A DNA stretch of 64,000 bases from Eustoma russellianum (lineage: Eukaryota > Streptophyta > Magnoliopsida > Gentianales > Gentianaceae). This document shows, piece by piece, positions 11,110 to 23,106 of this stretch (the first letter of the stretch is position 1; each line of letters opens with the position of its first letter). Under the pieces are notes generated by a model. That model was given only the letters and a program-made list of their open reading frames with translations, searched no databases and was not told the DNA's origin. Made by a program: the position numbers and the translations under genes. The DNA is taken from positions 13,752,546 through 13,816,545 of the forward strand of contig AP025066.1 in the NCBI GenBank assembly GCA_036186865.1. The letters run 5' to 3'.

Positions 11110-12600
11110 GTGGTACGAGAATTTAAAGATGTCTTGCCTAATGAGCTACCAGGTTCACCACCGAGCAGGGAAGCAGAGTTCGAGATCGATCTTATACCCA
11201 GAGCCGAACCGATCTCGAAGGTGCCATACAGGATGGCACCAACGGAGTTAAGAGAGCTCAAGGAACAGTTGCAGGAGTTGCTAGACCGGAAGTTCATCAG
11301 ACCTAGTGTTTTGCCCTGGGGGCACCAGTATTATTTGTGAAGAAGGACGGTAGTCTGATGCTATGCATCGACTATCGTTAGCTTAATAAGATCACAATAC
11401 ATAATAAATATCTACTACCAAGGGTCGACGATCTATTTGATCAGTTGAAGGGTGCCAGAGTGTTCTTGAAGATTGACCTCCGATCAGGCCACTATCAGTT
11501 GAGGATTAAGGCGGAGGATATAGCAAAGACGGCGTTCCACACTCGATACGGGCACTACGAGCTTCTTGTAATGCCCCTTTTGGACTGACGAATGCACCTG
11601 CGGTCTTTATGGATTTGATGAACACAGTGTTCAGGGAGAAATTGGATCGTTTCGTAGTAGTGTTCATCGAGACATCTTGGTGTATTCACCTGATGAGGAG
11701 ACGTATATTGAACACTTGCAGGATGTATTGGAGACTCTCAGGAAGAAAACGTTGTATGCAAAGTTCAACGAGTGCGAGTTCTGGTTAGAGAGTGACTTTC
11801 TTAGGCCACGTGATTTCTGAGAAATGCGTTTCTGTTGACCCAAAGAAGATAGAGGCGATTACAGAATGACTCCGACCTACTAATGTAACTGAGTTACGCA
11901 GTTTTCTTGGCATTGTCGGTTATCATCGCAAATTCATGGAGGGATTTTCGAATATCGCAGCACCTCTGAGTCAATTGACTCAGAAAAAAAAAGAGAAGAC
12001 CAAATCCCTATGGACCTCCGAGTGTGAGAAAATTTTTATGGAGGTTAACGACTGCACCAGTATTGGCACAGCCCTCTGACACTGAAGGGTTTGTCATCTA
12101 CGGCGACGCCTCGAAGAATGGGCTAGGGTGTGTGTTGATGCAGAGAGATAGGGTTAGTACATACGCTTCGAGGCAGTTGAAGCAATATGAACAAAATTTC
12201 CCGACTCATGATCTGGAGCTGGCAGCGGTGATATTTGCATTAAAGATTTGGCGTCATTATCTATACGGTGTAAAGTACAAATTCTTCACAGATCATATGA
12301 GCTTGAAGCATTTATTCACACAGAAAGAGTCGAATATGCGTCAAAGGAGATGGCTTAAGCTACTGAAAGGCTATGACATGACCATCAATTATCATCCGGG
12401 GGAAGGCAAACCGGGTTGTAGATGTCTTGAGTCGAAAGCCTAATCATGCCAGACGGATGCCACTGGAGAAAGAGATGGCAGAGTTTGATCTTGACATTGT
12501 CGATTCCACTGCTAATGTTCTGGCGGCCTTGGTTATTACATCATCTCTGATTGAGCGTATTAAGGAGGCACAAAAAGAGGATCATATGCTTAGTGATATC
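11110..12600 (+). pseudogene. pol: chromovirus B reverse transcriptase and RNase H
   Basis: RT leader VREFKDVLPNELPG opens the block, then PRVDDLF, FLKIDLRSGHYQLRI and MPFGLTNAP regions follow in changing frames. The catalytic FxDD site (about 11662-11676) has lost a base, so the second Asp-containing half is out of frame. Further stops and shifts are near 11381, 11568, 11800, 11865 and 12030. RNase H follows with GDASKNGLGCVL (about 12100-12140), LELAAVIFALKIWRHYLYG and FFTDHMSLKHLF, which keep the usual Asp/Glu/Asp residues. The connection to integrase (near 12420) is shifted. Confidence 0.9.
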
Positions 12601-13688
12601 CGGGAGGTTTGATATTGCCGTTGGAGATACCGGAGTGGAAATGGGAGCATGTGACGATCGAGTTTGTTGTAGGCCTCCCTAAAACAAGAAATGTCAACGA
12701 CATGATCTGGGTGATTGTTAATCGATTGATGAAGTCTGCTCACTTTCTACCTGTGCCTAGTGATGTGACCTTGGAGAGATTGGTGACGTTGTACATTGAT
12801 GATAGTGTCAGTCTTCATGAGGTTCCTGTCAGAAACGTCTCAGACCGTGACCCGAGGTTCACCTCCCGATTCTGGTTAGCTTGACAGAGAAGGTTGAGGA
12901 CAGAGCTACGGTTGGGCATCGCTTTTCATCGGTAGACAGATGGGCAGTTTGAAAGGACCATCCAGACTTTGGAGGACATGTAGAGAGCGTGTGTGTTGTA
13001 CTTCAAGGGGAACTGGGATGGTATGATCAAGTTAATTGAGTTCTTCTATAACAATATTCACCATAGTGCCATCGGCATGACACACTTGGAGGCGCTCTAT
13101 GGACGTAAGCGCATGTCCTCTGTTCATCGGGACGCAGTTGGTGAGCGTACTATTACCGGTCCTGAGTTGGTGGAACAGATCATATAAAAAAGTGAAGTTG
13201 ATACATGATAGGCTCAAGGTTGCACAAGACAAAAGCAAGAGTTGGGCAGATTCAAAGAGGCGTCCTTTAGAGTTCGCTGTGGGCGAGAAGGTTTACTTCA
13301 GAGTGTCGCCTATGAAGGGGGTTTCACAATTTGGTTTGAAGGGTAAGCTAAGGCCTCGCCACATTGGTCCATATAAGGTACTCGAGAGGGTCGGTACCTT
13401 AGCCTATCGATTAGTGTTACCCCTTTCTTGGCTCAGGTGCACAGCGTATTTCATGTTTCTCAGTTGAGGAGATATGTACCGGACCTGGGCCAGGTTTTAG
13501 ATGCGCCACCGTTGAAGATTCGACCGGGCACCACATATAAAGAGACACCTATCAGGATCGTTGATCGCAAGGACCAAGCATTGAGACAGTCATCCCTTAC
13601 GTCAAAGTTCAGTAGACCAATCATACGGAGCGCGAAGCGCCTTAGGAGCTCGAGGAGCATATGCGAGAGAGATATCCACACCTGTTCG
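12601..13688 (+). pseudogene. pol: chromovirus B integrase with chromodomain
   Basis: The zinc finger is missing: the sequence goes from a stop at 12609 directly into LPLEIPEWKWEHVTIEFVVG of the core. The first catalytic Asp is a Glu here (codon 12660-12662, IEF where MDF is usual). The second Asp is in SDRDPRFTSRFW (about 12838) and the Glu in the ERTIQTL block (about 12950). Stops are at 12883, 12934 and 12980. The GPY/F module (LRPRHIGPYKVLERVG) spans 13348-13398. A chromodomain is read near 13580-13688 as VIPYVKVQ...TNHTERE...ELEEHMRERYPHLFE with two stops, the form typical of Tekay. Confidence 0.9.
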
Positions 13689-13739
13689 AATAAGGTACGT
13701 CAAGTTTCAAGGACAAAACTTTTTGTAAGGTGGGTAGGA
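13688..13739 (+). other. 3' interior motif and polypurine tract of B
   Basis: After the pol stop comes AGTTTCAAGGACAAAACTT and then the purine-rich AAGGTGGGTAGGA directly before the 3' LTR. T3 has nearly the same block at 45568-45603. Confidence 0.75.
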
Positions 13740-13758
13740 TGTTACAGCCGTGATTTAA

Positions 13759-13837
<79 letters not shown>

Positions 13838-15992
13838 GATAATATAGGATAAAGATAAAAGAAAAGGAAGAAGAGTGTCTAATTTAAATTATTCAAGATA
13901 ATTACACTATCCTATTTTCTTTAAAATTTCTCTATCAAATCCCTAAAATCTCTCCTCTAATCAAAATAAAATTCCCCAAACCCCTTATCAAAAAAAACGA
14001 CGCCTTCCTCTGGAGAAAAGAGAGAACGACAGTGAGGGAGGAAAAGAAAGGAAAAAAAAGAAAGAGAAAAAAAAAAGAAGAAGAAGAAGGCTAGCGAGAC
14101 CCCGAACCCAAGATCCAATCCGTCAAATCTATTCGTTTCTAGCGTGAAACGAGGTAGGTGCCTCTTCCCCCTCAAAGGAATACGATTCAAGCATTCCCTA
14201 ATGTATATACTATGTGTTCTGTTTCCTTTAATTGTTTAAATGAGAGCATGTTAATTGATTTTGCATGTGTTTGGTGGGATTTTAAATTGTTTATATGAAG
14301 GTATGATCGGATTTGTTGAAAAGGCATGATCTTTGCATACGTGTAAGTTGTTTCTATATATGTGTTCTTAAATTGATAAAAAGGGTTAGGATTGGAATCA
14401 AAATTGTACAAGTTTCTCAAGATTAGACTCCTTAAAAATGTGTTTTGACCTTAGAATAGGTTCATCTAGCCCGGAATAGGTTGAGATTGGATTGAAAGTC
14501 TAAAAAACAGGTCTTACGTACTTGTTTCAGGGGGTGGCGCGTGGGGCTCACGCGCGGCCCCTGACGGCGCGTCCTGACACGTGATGACGTGTCTACCTTC
14601 AAAGGATGCGTCTCGTTATAACGAGTCCAACGCAATTGATTTGAGCTCAATCGGAGTTAAAACGAAGATTTTATGAAGGTTAGAAGGAAATATAATTTAA
14701 TATAAAAAATAAAAAAAAGGAAAATGTCGTTGGACCGGCCTGACTGCCGGACCGGACCGGATGGCTAGCGGACCGGACCAGGTAGCAGGCCGGCCGAGAC
14801 CGAACATTAAAAAAAATCTGAAATTAATTTCTGAAATGATTAAACAATAAATAATTAATTAAAATTAGTTTAAAATTTGAGAAAAATATATTTAATTATT
14901 AGAAAATTCTAAATAAATTCCAGAAAATATAAAAGGTTAAAATTAAATTATTTCCACTCAATTTCTGAATTTTGGTAAATGTAAGTAATTAAAAATAATT
15001 AGTAATAAATAGAATTAAATAAGGGAAAAATAGGAAAAATTAGTAGAAAATTCTAGAAAATTAATACAAGCTAAGGAAAAATAAGGGTAATGCTAAATAT
15101 CAACTTTCCAATATTTGTAAAATTTACAAAACCAAATATTGAGTGCAGGAGTTTGTGAGGATGGGCGTACGGGCCCCAGGCGATTGTGTTTTTGCATTCA
15201 TGGCACGTGCATTGCATTGATGGCGGGTCGTGACGTACGGGTCACGAGCACTCAGGATGGTGTACGGTGGTGGGGCCACGACACTCAGGATGGCGCCATG
15301 CACACTCAGTATGGTGACTGTGGGGTGTACGACCTGCAGCCACTCAGTAGGACCCGTGCTCATGCATTGCACGATATGGATATCGGCATTATGTGTGACA
15401 TGACTTTGTTGCGTGTGACACGTTGATTGAGCATGCATCACGTACTTGCGCATTTTTATGTGGAGTGATTTACTTACCGCATTTACTTTATCTTATGCAT
15501 GTTATCTTATATTTATGTGCTATGTGGTTATATCATGTCTATGTGCTATGTGGCTATATCATTTCGGTATGTACGTTTTGTATTTGTTTGAGGCGGGCAT
15601 CTACTGGGTGATTTCTGTCACTCACCCCTACTTCCAAGGTGAGCCGGATGAGGACTATGAGCATATCTTCGTTGAGGACAGGACGGACATAGCAGAGTGG
15701 GCTGGTTGAGAGCTGCAGCTAGGATATGAGGGGACTCTGCAGCTGTTTTGTTTTTATTTATACTTTGAGGATTTTCCACATACAACTTTACTACTTTTAT
15801 TCCCAGAATTTTTATTTAGCAGTGTAACGACGGTTATTGGAGTTTAATACATGTTATGGTTTACGTTTCTGCGAAAAAAATTTCTACGTCATTTTGACAA
15901 GTAAGAGATTGGTTCGACGCTTTGTATTCTCCTTAGTGAGATACGGCGAGTGCACTATTCCCGATGTTAGGGCTCGGGAGCGGGGCGCTACA
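13740..15992 (+). repeat. 3' LTR of chromovirus B
   Basis: TGTTACAGCC to GGGGCGCTACA, 2253 bases, collinear with the 5' LTR. Differences: about 26 AAT units (13759-13836), a partly deleted second 33-base hairpin repeat (about 15250-15310) and scattered substitutions. An exact CGATAT/ATATCG hairpin (15374-15387) is broken in one arm in the 5' LTR. Followed by AAGGG (15993-15997). Confidence 0.93.
13759..13836. repeat. AAT microsatellite, 3' LTR of B
   Basis: About 26 AAT units, six more than in the 5' LTR. Confidence 0.95.
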
Positions 15993-15997
15993 AAGGG
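15993..15997. repeat. Target duplication AAGGG, right copy
   Basis: Exact match to 7525-7529, directly after the CTACA end of B. Confidence 0.93.
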
Positions 15998-18840
15998 AAA
16001 AGAGGTAGTACCCATAGGAGTCACCGAGTCCAAAAAGAAGTGTGGGTATTTTGCAAAGAAAAGAGAGGTCACACGAGCCCTTTACAGCAACCAGACCGTC
16101 CTCATTCTTATCCCTAAGGCGTGTAACCTTTCCCTAGAAGAACTCCCACCAAACTTACCTACCTCAGCTGTGTCCCTTATCAAAGAGTACGAAGTTCTAT
16201 TTTCCTCCGAGCCACCATCCGGATTACCACCCATTAGAGAAATAGAACACCAAATCGATTTTGTCCCAAGAGCAGTGTTACCAAATCGCCAGCCTATCGA
16301 GCCAACCCCGAAGAAACCAAGGAAATCCAAAGGCAAGTAGAGGAGCTTCTAGCGAGTGGACAAGTCCGAGAGAACCTATGCCCATCAGCCGTCCCCGTCA
16401 TTTTAGTACATAAAAAGGATGGAACTTGGAGAATGTATACTGATTGCCGTGCCATAAACAAAATTACCGTCAAGTATAAGTACCCCATACCTAGGCTAGA
16501 TGATATGCTGGATATGTTGCACAGATCTAAATTCTTCACCAAAATCGACCTTAAGCAGGGGTACTTCTAGGTACGCATTAGAGAAGAGGATGAATGGAAG
16601 ACTGCATTCAAAACCAAGTTTGGTCTCTATGAGTGGTTAGTGATGCCCTTCGAGCTCACCAACACCCCTAGCACCTTTATGAGGCTAATGAATGAAGTCT
16701 TACGAGCGTTCATAGGATGATTTGTTGTTGTTTATTTTGATGATATCCTAATCTATCCCCAAACCATAAAAGATCATCTTGACCACATTAGGGCCGTTTT
16801 TGACAAACTTAAGCAAGAACAACTTTACGCCAACTGTAAGAAGTGCTTTTTTTGTTTGGAATGAGTAGTCTTCCTAGGATTTGTCATTTCGGCTAAGGGA
16901 GTAGAGATGGATGAGGGAAAGGTTAGGTCAATTCTGGATTGGCCTATACCTAAGAATGTAGGGGAAGTTCGTAGTTTTCATGGACTTGCAAGTTTTTATT
17001 GACGGTTTGTCAAAGATTTTTCTTCCATAGTTGCACCCCTAAATGAAATTGTGAAAAACGATGTGTCTTTTAGGTGGGAAGAGCCACAACAATAGGCATT
17101 TGATGAGCTTAAGCGTAGGCTAACCACTGCACCCATACTTCAGTTACCAAATTTTGACTAGACTTTTGAGATCGAGTGTGATTCTAGTGGACTGGGTATA
17201 GGCGCAGTTTTGACCCAAGGTAAGAAAACCATAGCCTATTTTACTGAGAAGTTGAAAGGAGCTGTATTGAATTACTCTACCTATGATAAGGAACTTTATG
17301 CCCTCGTGAGATCCCTACAAACTTGGCAACACTATCTTCAACCTAAAGAGTTTGTGATCCACACTGACTACGAAAGCCTTAAGTACCTTAAAGGACAGGG
17401 AAAGTTGAACAAAAGACATGCCAAATGGGTAGAGTACATAGAACAATTTCCTTACGTGATTAAGTACAAACAAGGAAAGGACAATATAATTGCCGATGCC
17501 CTCTCTAGGAGATACATATTAGTGACTACATTATCCTCACGCTTCTTAGGATTTGAATCACTTAAGGAATTGTAGCCAAATGACCATGACTTTGACACTA
17601 TTTTTGAGGCTTGTAAAGACGCACCATTTGGAAAATTTTACATACATGAGGGTTATCTTTTCAAAGAACATAAGTTGTGTGTTCCCCAATCATCCCTACG
17701 AGAAGCATTGACTAGAGAAGCCCATGGGAGAGGTTTAATGGGTCATTTTGGAGTGTTCAAAACCCTTGAAACTCTTAAGGAACATTTCTATTGGCCCCAC
17801 ATGCGTGTAGACGTAGAGAGGTTATGTGGTAGTTGCATCACTTGCAAACAAGCCAAGTCCAAGTCCCAACCACATGACCTTTACACGCCTTTACCCGTCC
17901 CTGATTCCCCTTGGATTGACATTGCCATGGACATTGTTATAGGACTTCCTAGGTCTCGAGGAGGGTGCGATAGCATTTATGTTGTGGTTGATCGATTTTC
18001 AAAGATGGCACATTTCATTGCATGTAGGAAAGTTGATGACGCCACATATGTTGCTGATTTATTCTTCAAAGAAATCGTGAGATTTCATGGCATGCCACAT
18101 ACAATTGTAAGTGATAGAGATATGAAATTTTTGAGTCATTTTTGGCGTGTTTTGTGGGCTAAACTTGGTACACAATTGTTGTTTTCCACCACTGCACACC
18201 CACAAACTGATGGACAAACTGAAGTCGTTGATTGTACTCTTTCTCAACTTTTACGTGCCATTTGGCAAAAACATATTAAACATTGGGAAGATTGTTTACC
18301 ATATATTGAATTTGCATACAATAGGAGTGTCCATCACGGTACCTTGGATAGTCCATTTGAAATCGTGTATGGCTTTAACCCCTTGTCTCCCCTTGATTTG
18401 ATCCCTATTCCCGTGCATGAACGTTCAAGTCTTGATGGTAAACAAAAAGCGGAAAGGATAAAGAAACTGCATGAACAAGTTAAAACACAACTTGAAAAGA
18501 AAAACAAAGCTTACGAAACAAGAGCTAACAAACATCGAAAACGAGTTGTGTTTAAACCTGGAGATTTAGTGTGGTTACATTTGCGCAAAGAAAGATTTCC
18601 CAATGAGCGAAAGTCAAAACTGTTACCTAGAGGAGATGGACCTTAAAAAGTTTTGAAACGCATAGGTGACAATGCATACATCCTTGATCTTCCTGAAAGG
18701 TATGGTTCTATTTCGCCTACTTTTAATGTTGCAGACCTCACCCCTTTCACTGATGACCTTTTTGATTTGAGGACGAATCTTTTTGAGGAGGGGGGATTGA
18801 TGAGGATCAAGGATCCCATCAAGAGGTCAAGGGCCCTATG
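15998..18840 (+). pseudogene. pol: gypsy A pol: RT, RNase H, integrase
   Basis: Continues the protease frame after B. The RT leader (SEPPSGLPPIREIEHQIDFV, near 16205-16265) is followed by a shift near 16300, then RT with FFTKIDLKQGYF and an intact YFDDIL (about 16731-16750). Stops occur at 16568, 16718, 16862, 17000, 17092 and 17158. RNase H (17160-17520) has ECDSSGLGIGAVL and HTDYESLKYL. Integrase is open from 17675 to 18646: zinc finger with final CGSCITCKQAK, core with Asp (IAMDIVIG), Asp (SDRDMKFLSHFW) and Glu (TDGQTEV), then PRGDG and TFNVADLTPF. The frame runs through the polypurine tract into the LTR and ends at 18839-18841. Most stops replace Arg or Gln codons of gypsy C, as C-to-T decay would do. 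Confidence 0.92.
18785..18797 (+). other. Polypurine tract of gypsy A
   Basis: GAGGAGGGGGGAT immediately before the LTR start TGATGAGG at 18798; it is also coding for the pol C-terminus. Confidence 0.85.
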
Positions 18841-20199
18841 ACAAGAAGGTTGGCAAGAGAACTTTGTCATCAAGTTGGAACCTTCTTGTATAAGCATGTT
18901 CAAGATGAGCCTAAGGTTCCATGGGTTCACTTTATTCAACCCACCCTTTGAACGTTATGCATGTGCGTGTGTGTTTTTGAATTTTATCTTGTTTCTTGTG
19001 ATCTTTGTTTTATGTGTTTCTTTGTAGATAAATTAGGTGCATGAAAGATCCAAAATGAAATAGAGGCCAAAAGGAGCAAGGTAGGCATGTGTGTTGCAAA
19101 AAGGGAGACAAAGGGAATGTTGTTTTGAAGAGAATGTTTGTTCTCCACAAAGACAAATTCAAATGTGTCCAAGATGGAATCTCTTGATCAAACTGAAATC
19201 AAAATCATCTCCAAATACCAATAAGGGGGCCGGCCATTTTGAAATGTAAAGATGAAGATCAAATTGAAATCAAACTTGAAGTTGAATTTAAATTCAACCA
19301 AGATTTGAATTCAATTTTCAACCAATTGGAGACTTAAATTTCAAGAAGATTTCAGCCTATTTTTCCAGTCATAAACATGCCATCTTGAAGGATAAAAGAG
19401 GAATAGATTCCAATTCAAATTGAATCCAAGTTTGAATTCAAATTCAAACTCAATTTGAATTCAAACTTCAACCATCATTTGAATTCAATTCCAGGCATTT
19501 TATCATCATCAAAATCAGGTTTCTAAGGTCAAAACAAGCATCACACACGGTTGGAAAGAAAGGATATGCAAGAGCCAAATTCAAAGTGAACTCAAATTCA
19601 AACTCAACTTGAATTCAAATTCAACCAACTTTTGAATCCAACTTCAAGCCTCATCCTACTCATCAAATCAGCTCCTCCAAGACATTATTTGGACATCAAA
19701 CACGGCTGGATACATGGGAGATAACACCTTGCAAGCATTTAAAATTTTAGCTAGAAATTGTTTTAGTTTTGAGTTCAGACATTTTTCAATTTTCAAACAA
19801 TTATTAGCTAGATTATTTGAATTAATTTATGGTAATTTTAGAGGCTGATAGGCCGATCATTGTAGCTTATAAATAGAGCCTTTGGCCGATTGGATTGAAC
19901 AACTTTGGATGAATAACAATTCTTGATATTTTCTTCACTTTGTATGAGACTTTGTTTTCTTTGGTTTGCATTAAAAACCTAAGTTAAGATCCTTCTAAGT
20001 TGAGCATTTTGAAGGTGTTGCCATCGCTAAAAGGTGGTTTGCCTGATCAACGACTATTATGAAGTGTTGGTCTTGCTCATTTGATCCACACGTTTTTTAT
20101 CACTAAGGAAGCAAGGGGAAGCCTTCTTCCTTGTGCCTAACCCTTTGTGAAAGACGTTTGGAAGGTGGAATTGTTGGAGCCCACACCTTGCACGCATCA
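18798..20199 (+). repeat. 3' LTR of gypsy A
   Basis: Bounded by TGATG (18798) and CATCA (20199), a five-base terminal inverted repeat. About 1.40 kb and homologous to both LTRs of gypsy C. A TATAAATA box lies at 19868-19875, leaving about 330 bases of R-U5. From 19260 to 19640 there are many overlapping TTGAATTCAA and ATTCAAATTC words. It lacks an 18-base duplication present near the start of both gypsy C LTRs. Confidence 0.9.
19868..19875 (+). promoter_or_regulatory. TATA box in LTR of gypsy A
   Basis: TATAAATA followed by GAGCC; same position in both gypsy C LTRs. Confidence 0.75.
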
Positions 20200-21205
20200 G
20201 GATGTCAGGGGCATAGTATACGTTATGGTCGAGTGTAACACCGTGTTCAGGACACGGGATCTCTACCATAACGCATCACCGTTAGATCTATGTATGCATT
20301 ATGTAACACCGTGGTTGGACCATTGGGTTTCATATGTGGTACACGAGACTACACGGGGAGTTATTCGGTATGTCGTGTGTACCATTCTTACGATACGAAA
20401 GTGCTATAGCCAACATACATGCCATGTTTATATAAGTACAAAATGTTATGCTTTTAAATGATTTATGATGCATATGCCATACACATACCTGCATGAGCAT
20501 TTAACACCCCTTTGAGTCACCATCACTCACACATCTTCTATGCCCTCGTATGATAGGTAGTTAGGCACCAGTACACACATAGACTCGGACTTAGAAAAGG
20601 TTATGATTTAGGGCAACCAAGAATATACGAGTGATGAACAAACTTCTAAAACATTGTTAAATGAAGCTTTAAGATTATCCTATTACATGTTCTATTCGCT
20701 TATACTATTTGCTTTACTTGTCATTTCCTTATTTTTGAGAGACAGTTTATGATATTTGTTTTACTGTACTTATTTTATTACCACGTCTCCCATGCATGAT
20801 CCACATGACGGACCTAGGCATAAATACTTGTTGAGCGATTCGTTACTGCTAACCCCTTATTTTACATCTTGCAGAGCCTCAAGATCTGGAGGTGGACTAT
20901 ATAGACGACGAGCCGAGAGAGTAGGTTTCCATGAGCAGTCTAGTGGGCCCATTAGTTCCAGCTTTTGTATTTTGTCATTTCATCCATGTACTTATGTATC
21001 GATGTACTGATGATATTGAACTCTAATGTAGCTATGATGTACGCATGTCATTTATGTTTTTATTTGGTCCATTTTATGATGTTTCTGTTATTTGATACAT
21101 ATTCATGACAATGTGCATATAGATGTTATCGACGCTTTGTACTTCTCGTAGCATAGTAGAGCAGGTGCACCATGACGAGACCCTAGTCCCAAGCGGGGTG
21201 CTACA
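20200..21205 (+). repeat. T2-family chromovirus LTR, 3' part (T2a)
   Basis: Begins exactly where gypsy A ends (GGATGTCAGGGG matches the interior of the other T2 LTRs) and ends in CGGGGTGCTACA at 21205. The last 100 bases carry the GACGC..TTGTACTTCTC and GGTGCACC motifs shared with T2b, B and T3. Two hairpin modules, each preceded by TGTAACACC, lie at 20241-20257 and 20312-20322. The left part of the LTR should lie beyond gypsy A, outside the window. The right neighbour is pararetrovirus-type AT-rich DNA. Confidence 0.82.
20232..20326 (+). promoter_or_regulatory. Hairpin array in T2a
   Basis: Module 1: TGTAACA then CCGTGT (20241-20246), loop TCAGG, ACACGG (20252-20257), then GATCTC. Module 2: TGTAACACCG then TGGT (20312-20315), loop TGG, ACCA (20319-20322). 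The stems differ from the T2b and T2' ones by paired changes. Confidence 0.65.
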
Positions 21206-21680
21206 TAGATAACCCCCAAGATTCAGCAATCATTACTTGTTTAATAATCACCTTGCTAAAGTTATAAACTTGTGAATTACTAGTTGAAACGATTGAATTC
21301 ACATGATACAGTAACCTTCAAAATTGCTTCATAGTAATTTATATGTTTGTATGCATGAGCAGTGTATGACACTGTATCCAAATATCTTTGCATTATTGTC
21401 TATGGTTGATCTTTTCATTTAAGATCATTATTTTCCAAGTATAATATTAATTCATGGTGATCATTCCTTTCTTAAGGATCATCTTCAATTTCTTCTGATA
21501 CCACTTTTGCAAGTGAGGTGATATCATCCCCATGTGTCTTAGCTGCTTTAAAGGCTAAGAACTCTTGATATAACTTATCATCCCTCTGGGTATTACCTGA
21601 GGATGAAGATGCAATATTTGCATTGATCAATTTCTGATGACCAATTTGGGCAAGCAATCTTCCACCTCTTCCTCTACAAG
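21206..21680 (-). pseudogene. Pararetrovirus 3' region
   Basis: Left-most fragment of the fossil. On the minus strand a frame from the gypsy C junction runs to a stop at 21472 with a Ser-rich stretch and a hydrophilic tail of about 65 residues; I do not recognise a domain. Below 21470 the DNA is AT-rich and shows no coding. Placement in the fossil rests on continuity with 30946 once gypsy C is removed. Confidence 0.5.
21676..21680. repeat. Target duplication of gypsy C, left copy (ACAAG)
   Basis: ACAAG precedes the LTR; the right flank has ATAAG (30946-30950), one mismatch. Confidence 0.6.
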
Positions 21681-23106
21681 TGATGCGTGTAACTCGTGGG
21701 TCCAACAATTCCACCTTCCAAACGTCCTTCACAAAGGGTTAGACACTAGGAAGAAGACTTCCCCTTGCTTCCTTAGTGGTAAAAACGTGTGGCTTAATTG
21801 AGCAAGACCAACACTTCAAGATGGTCGTTGATCAGGTAAACCAATATGGCCCTCCTGGACGGCACCTTTTAGCAATGGCAACACCTTCAAAATGATCAAC
21901 TTTGAAGGATCTTAACTTAGGTTTTTAATGCAAAACCAAGAAAACTAAGTATCACACAAAGTGAAGGAAATATCAAGAATTGTTATTCATCAAAGTTGTG
22001 GTTACAAATCGGCCAAAGGGCCTATTTATAGATGGCTAAGACACTTTAAAATTATCAGATATTATCTAAAAGAAATAGCTAGAAAAACATTTGAATTGAA
22101 CTTGAATTTGCTAATTATTTGAATTCAAAAATAACTTGAAAAATCCTAGCTAAAATCTGGTTGAAATCCTCCTTTTCCAGCAGTGTATTTGATCAGCAAA
22201 TAAGGCATTGTGGAGCTTTTTTGATGACTAGGATAGGGTTGAACTTGAATCCAAAAGTTGGGTGAAGTTTGAATTCAAATTGAGTTTGAATTTGAGTGGA
22301 GCTTGAATTTGTTTGTTGTTTATCCTCCATCTATCCTTCAGCCGTGTTTAACAAGTCTAAGAAAGGTCTTGAAATCTGACTTTGATGATGATAATATGGA
22401 TGGAGTTGAATTCAAAAGATGATTGAAGTTCGAATTTGAATTCAAACTTGGATTTAATTTGAATTGGATTTTATCCTTCCTTTCTCCTTCAAGATGGCGT
22501 GTAGGTTGGATGATATGGTAGCTGAATTCCTTTTGAAATGTAAGCCTCAAATTGGTTGAAACTTGAATTCAAATCATGGTTGAATTTAAATTCAAGTTTA
22601 GCTTTGAATTTAAAATTCAATTTGACCATCATCCTCTTTGCTTCAAGTCGGCCGGCCCCTTGATATGTTTTGGAGATGATATTTTAATTCAATTTGAACA
22701 AGAGATTCCATCTTGGACACATTTGAGTTTGTCTTTGTGGAGACAAACATTCTCTTCAAGACAACATTCCTTTTGTCTCCTTTTTTGTAACACACGGCTA
22801 TCTTCCTCTTTTTGGGCCTTCATTTTATTTGAATCTTCTATGTACCTAATTTTCCTACAAAGCAAACACATAAAACAAAGATCACAAGAAAACAAGATAA
22901 ACTTCAAGATAAAGAAAGCACACACACGCCCCATTCAAAAGGTGGGTTCAATAAAGTGAACCCATGAAACCTTAGGTTCATCTTGGACATGCTTAAACAG
23001 GAAGGTTCCAACTTGATGACAAAGTTCTCTTGCCCTCCTTCTTGTCATAGGGTCCTTGACCTCTTGATGGGACCTTTGATCCTCATCGGACCCTTGATCC
23101 TCATCA
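21681..23106 (-). repeat. 3' LTR of gypsy C
   Basis: Plus-strand edges TGATG (21681) and CATCA (23106). About 1426 bases, very similar to the 5' LTR. Minus-strand TATA box at 22023-22030. Dense TTGAATTCAA-type words at about 22080-22620. Confidence 0.93.

Larger units (their letters stand above)
7530..15992 (+). mobile_element. Tekay-type chromovirus, complete but decayed (B)
   Basis: Full-length plus-strand Ty3/gypsy element of 8.46 kb with two LTRs (7530-9777 and 13740-15992), PBS, gag, RT, RNase H, integrase and a C-terminal chromodomain ending near 13688. The element is flanked by AAGGG on both sides. Chromodomain type and long LTRs fit the Tekay/Del lineage. Two coding blocks are absent: the protease, between the CCHC knuckle (11040) and the RT leader (11110), and the integrase HHCC finger, between RNase H (about 12600) and the integrase core (12615). 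With many stops and frameshifts it cannot be autonomous. The LTRs are very similar by eye, with differences mainly in tandem repeat tracts. Confidence 0.93.
7068..20199 (+). mobile_element. Ty3/gypsy CRM-like retrotransposon, 3' part (gypsy A)
   Basis: Plus-strand element cut at its left by copia-1 and split by chromovirus B (7530-15992). What remains is protease (7068-7529), then RT, RNase H and integrase (15998-18840), then the 3' LTR (18798-20199). It is a sister of gypsy C. The integrase C-terminus (RKSKL then PRGDG, NDNAY-like and TFNVADL blocks) and a frame that continues through the polypurine tract into the LTR as GPI/DPIKRSRA are typical of CRM chromoviruses; the lineage is assigned from memory. 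It carries many more stops than gypsy C. The LTR ends in CATCA and is followed by T2-family LTR sequence, so gypsy A is inserted in that LTR. Confidence 0.85.

Noticed and set aside
10277..11297. Minus-strand frames across the gag of B
   Set aside because: They are antisense to clear gag sequence on the plus strand.
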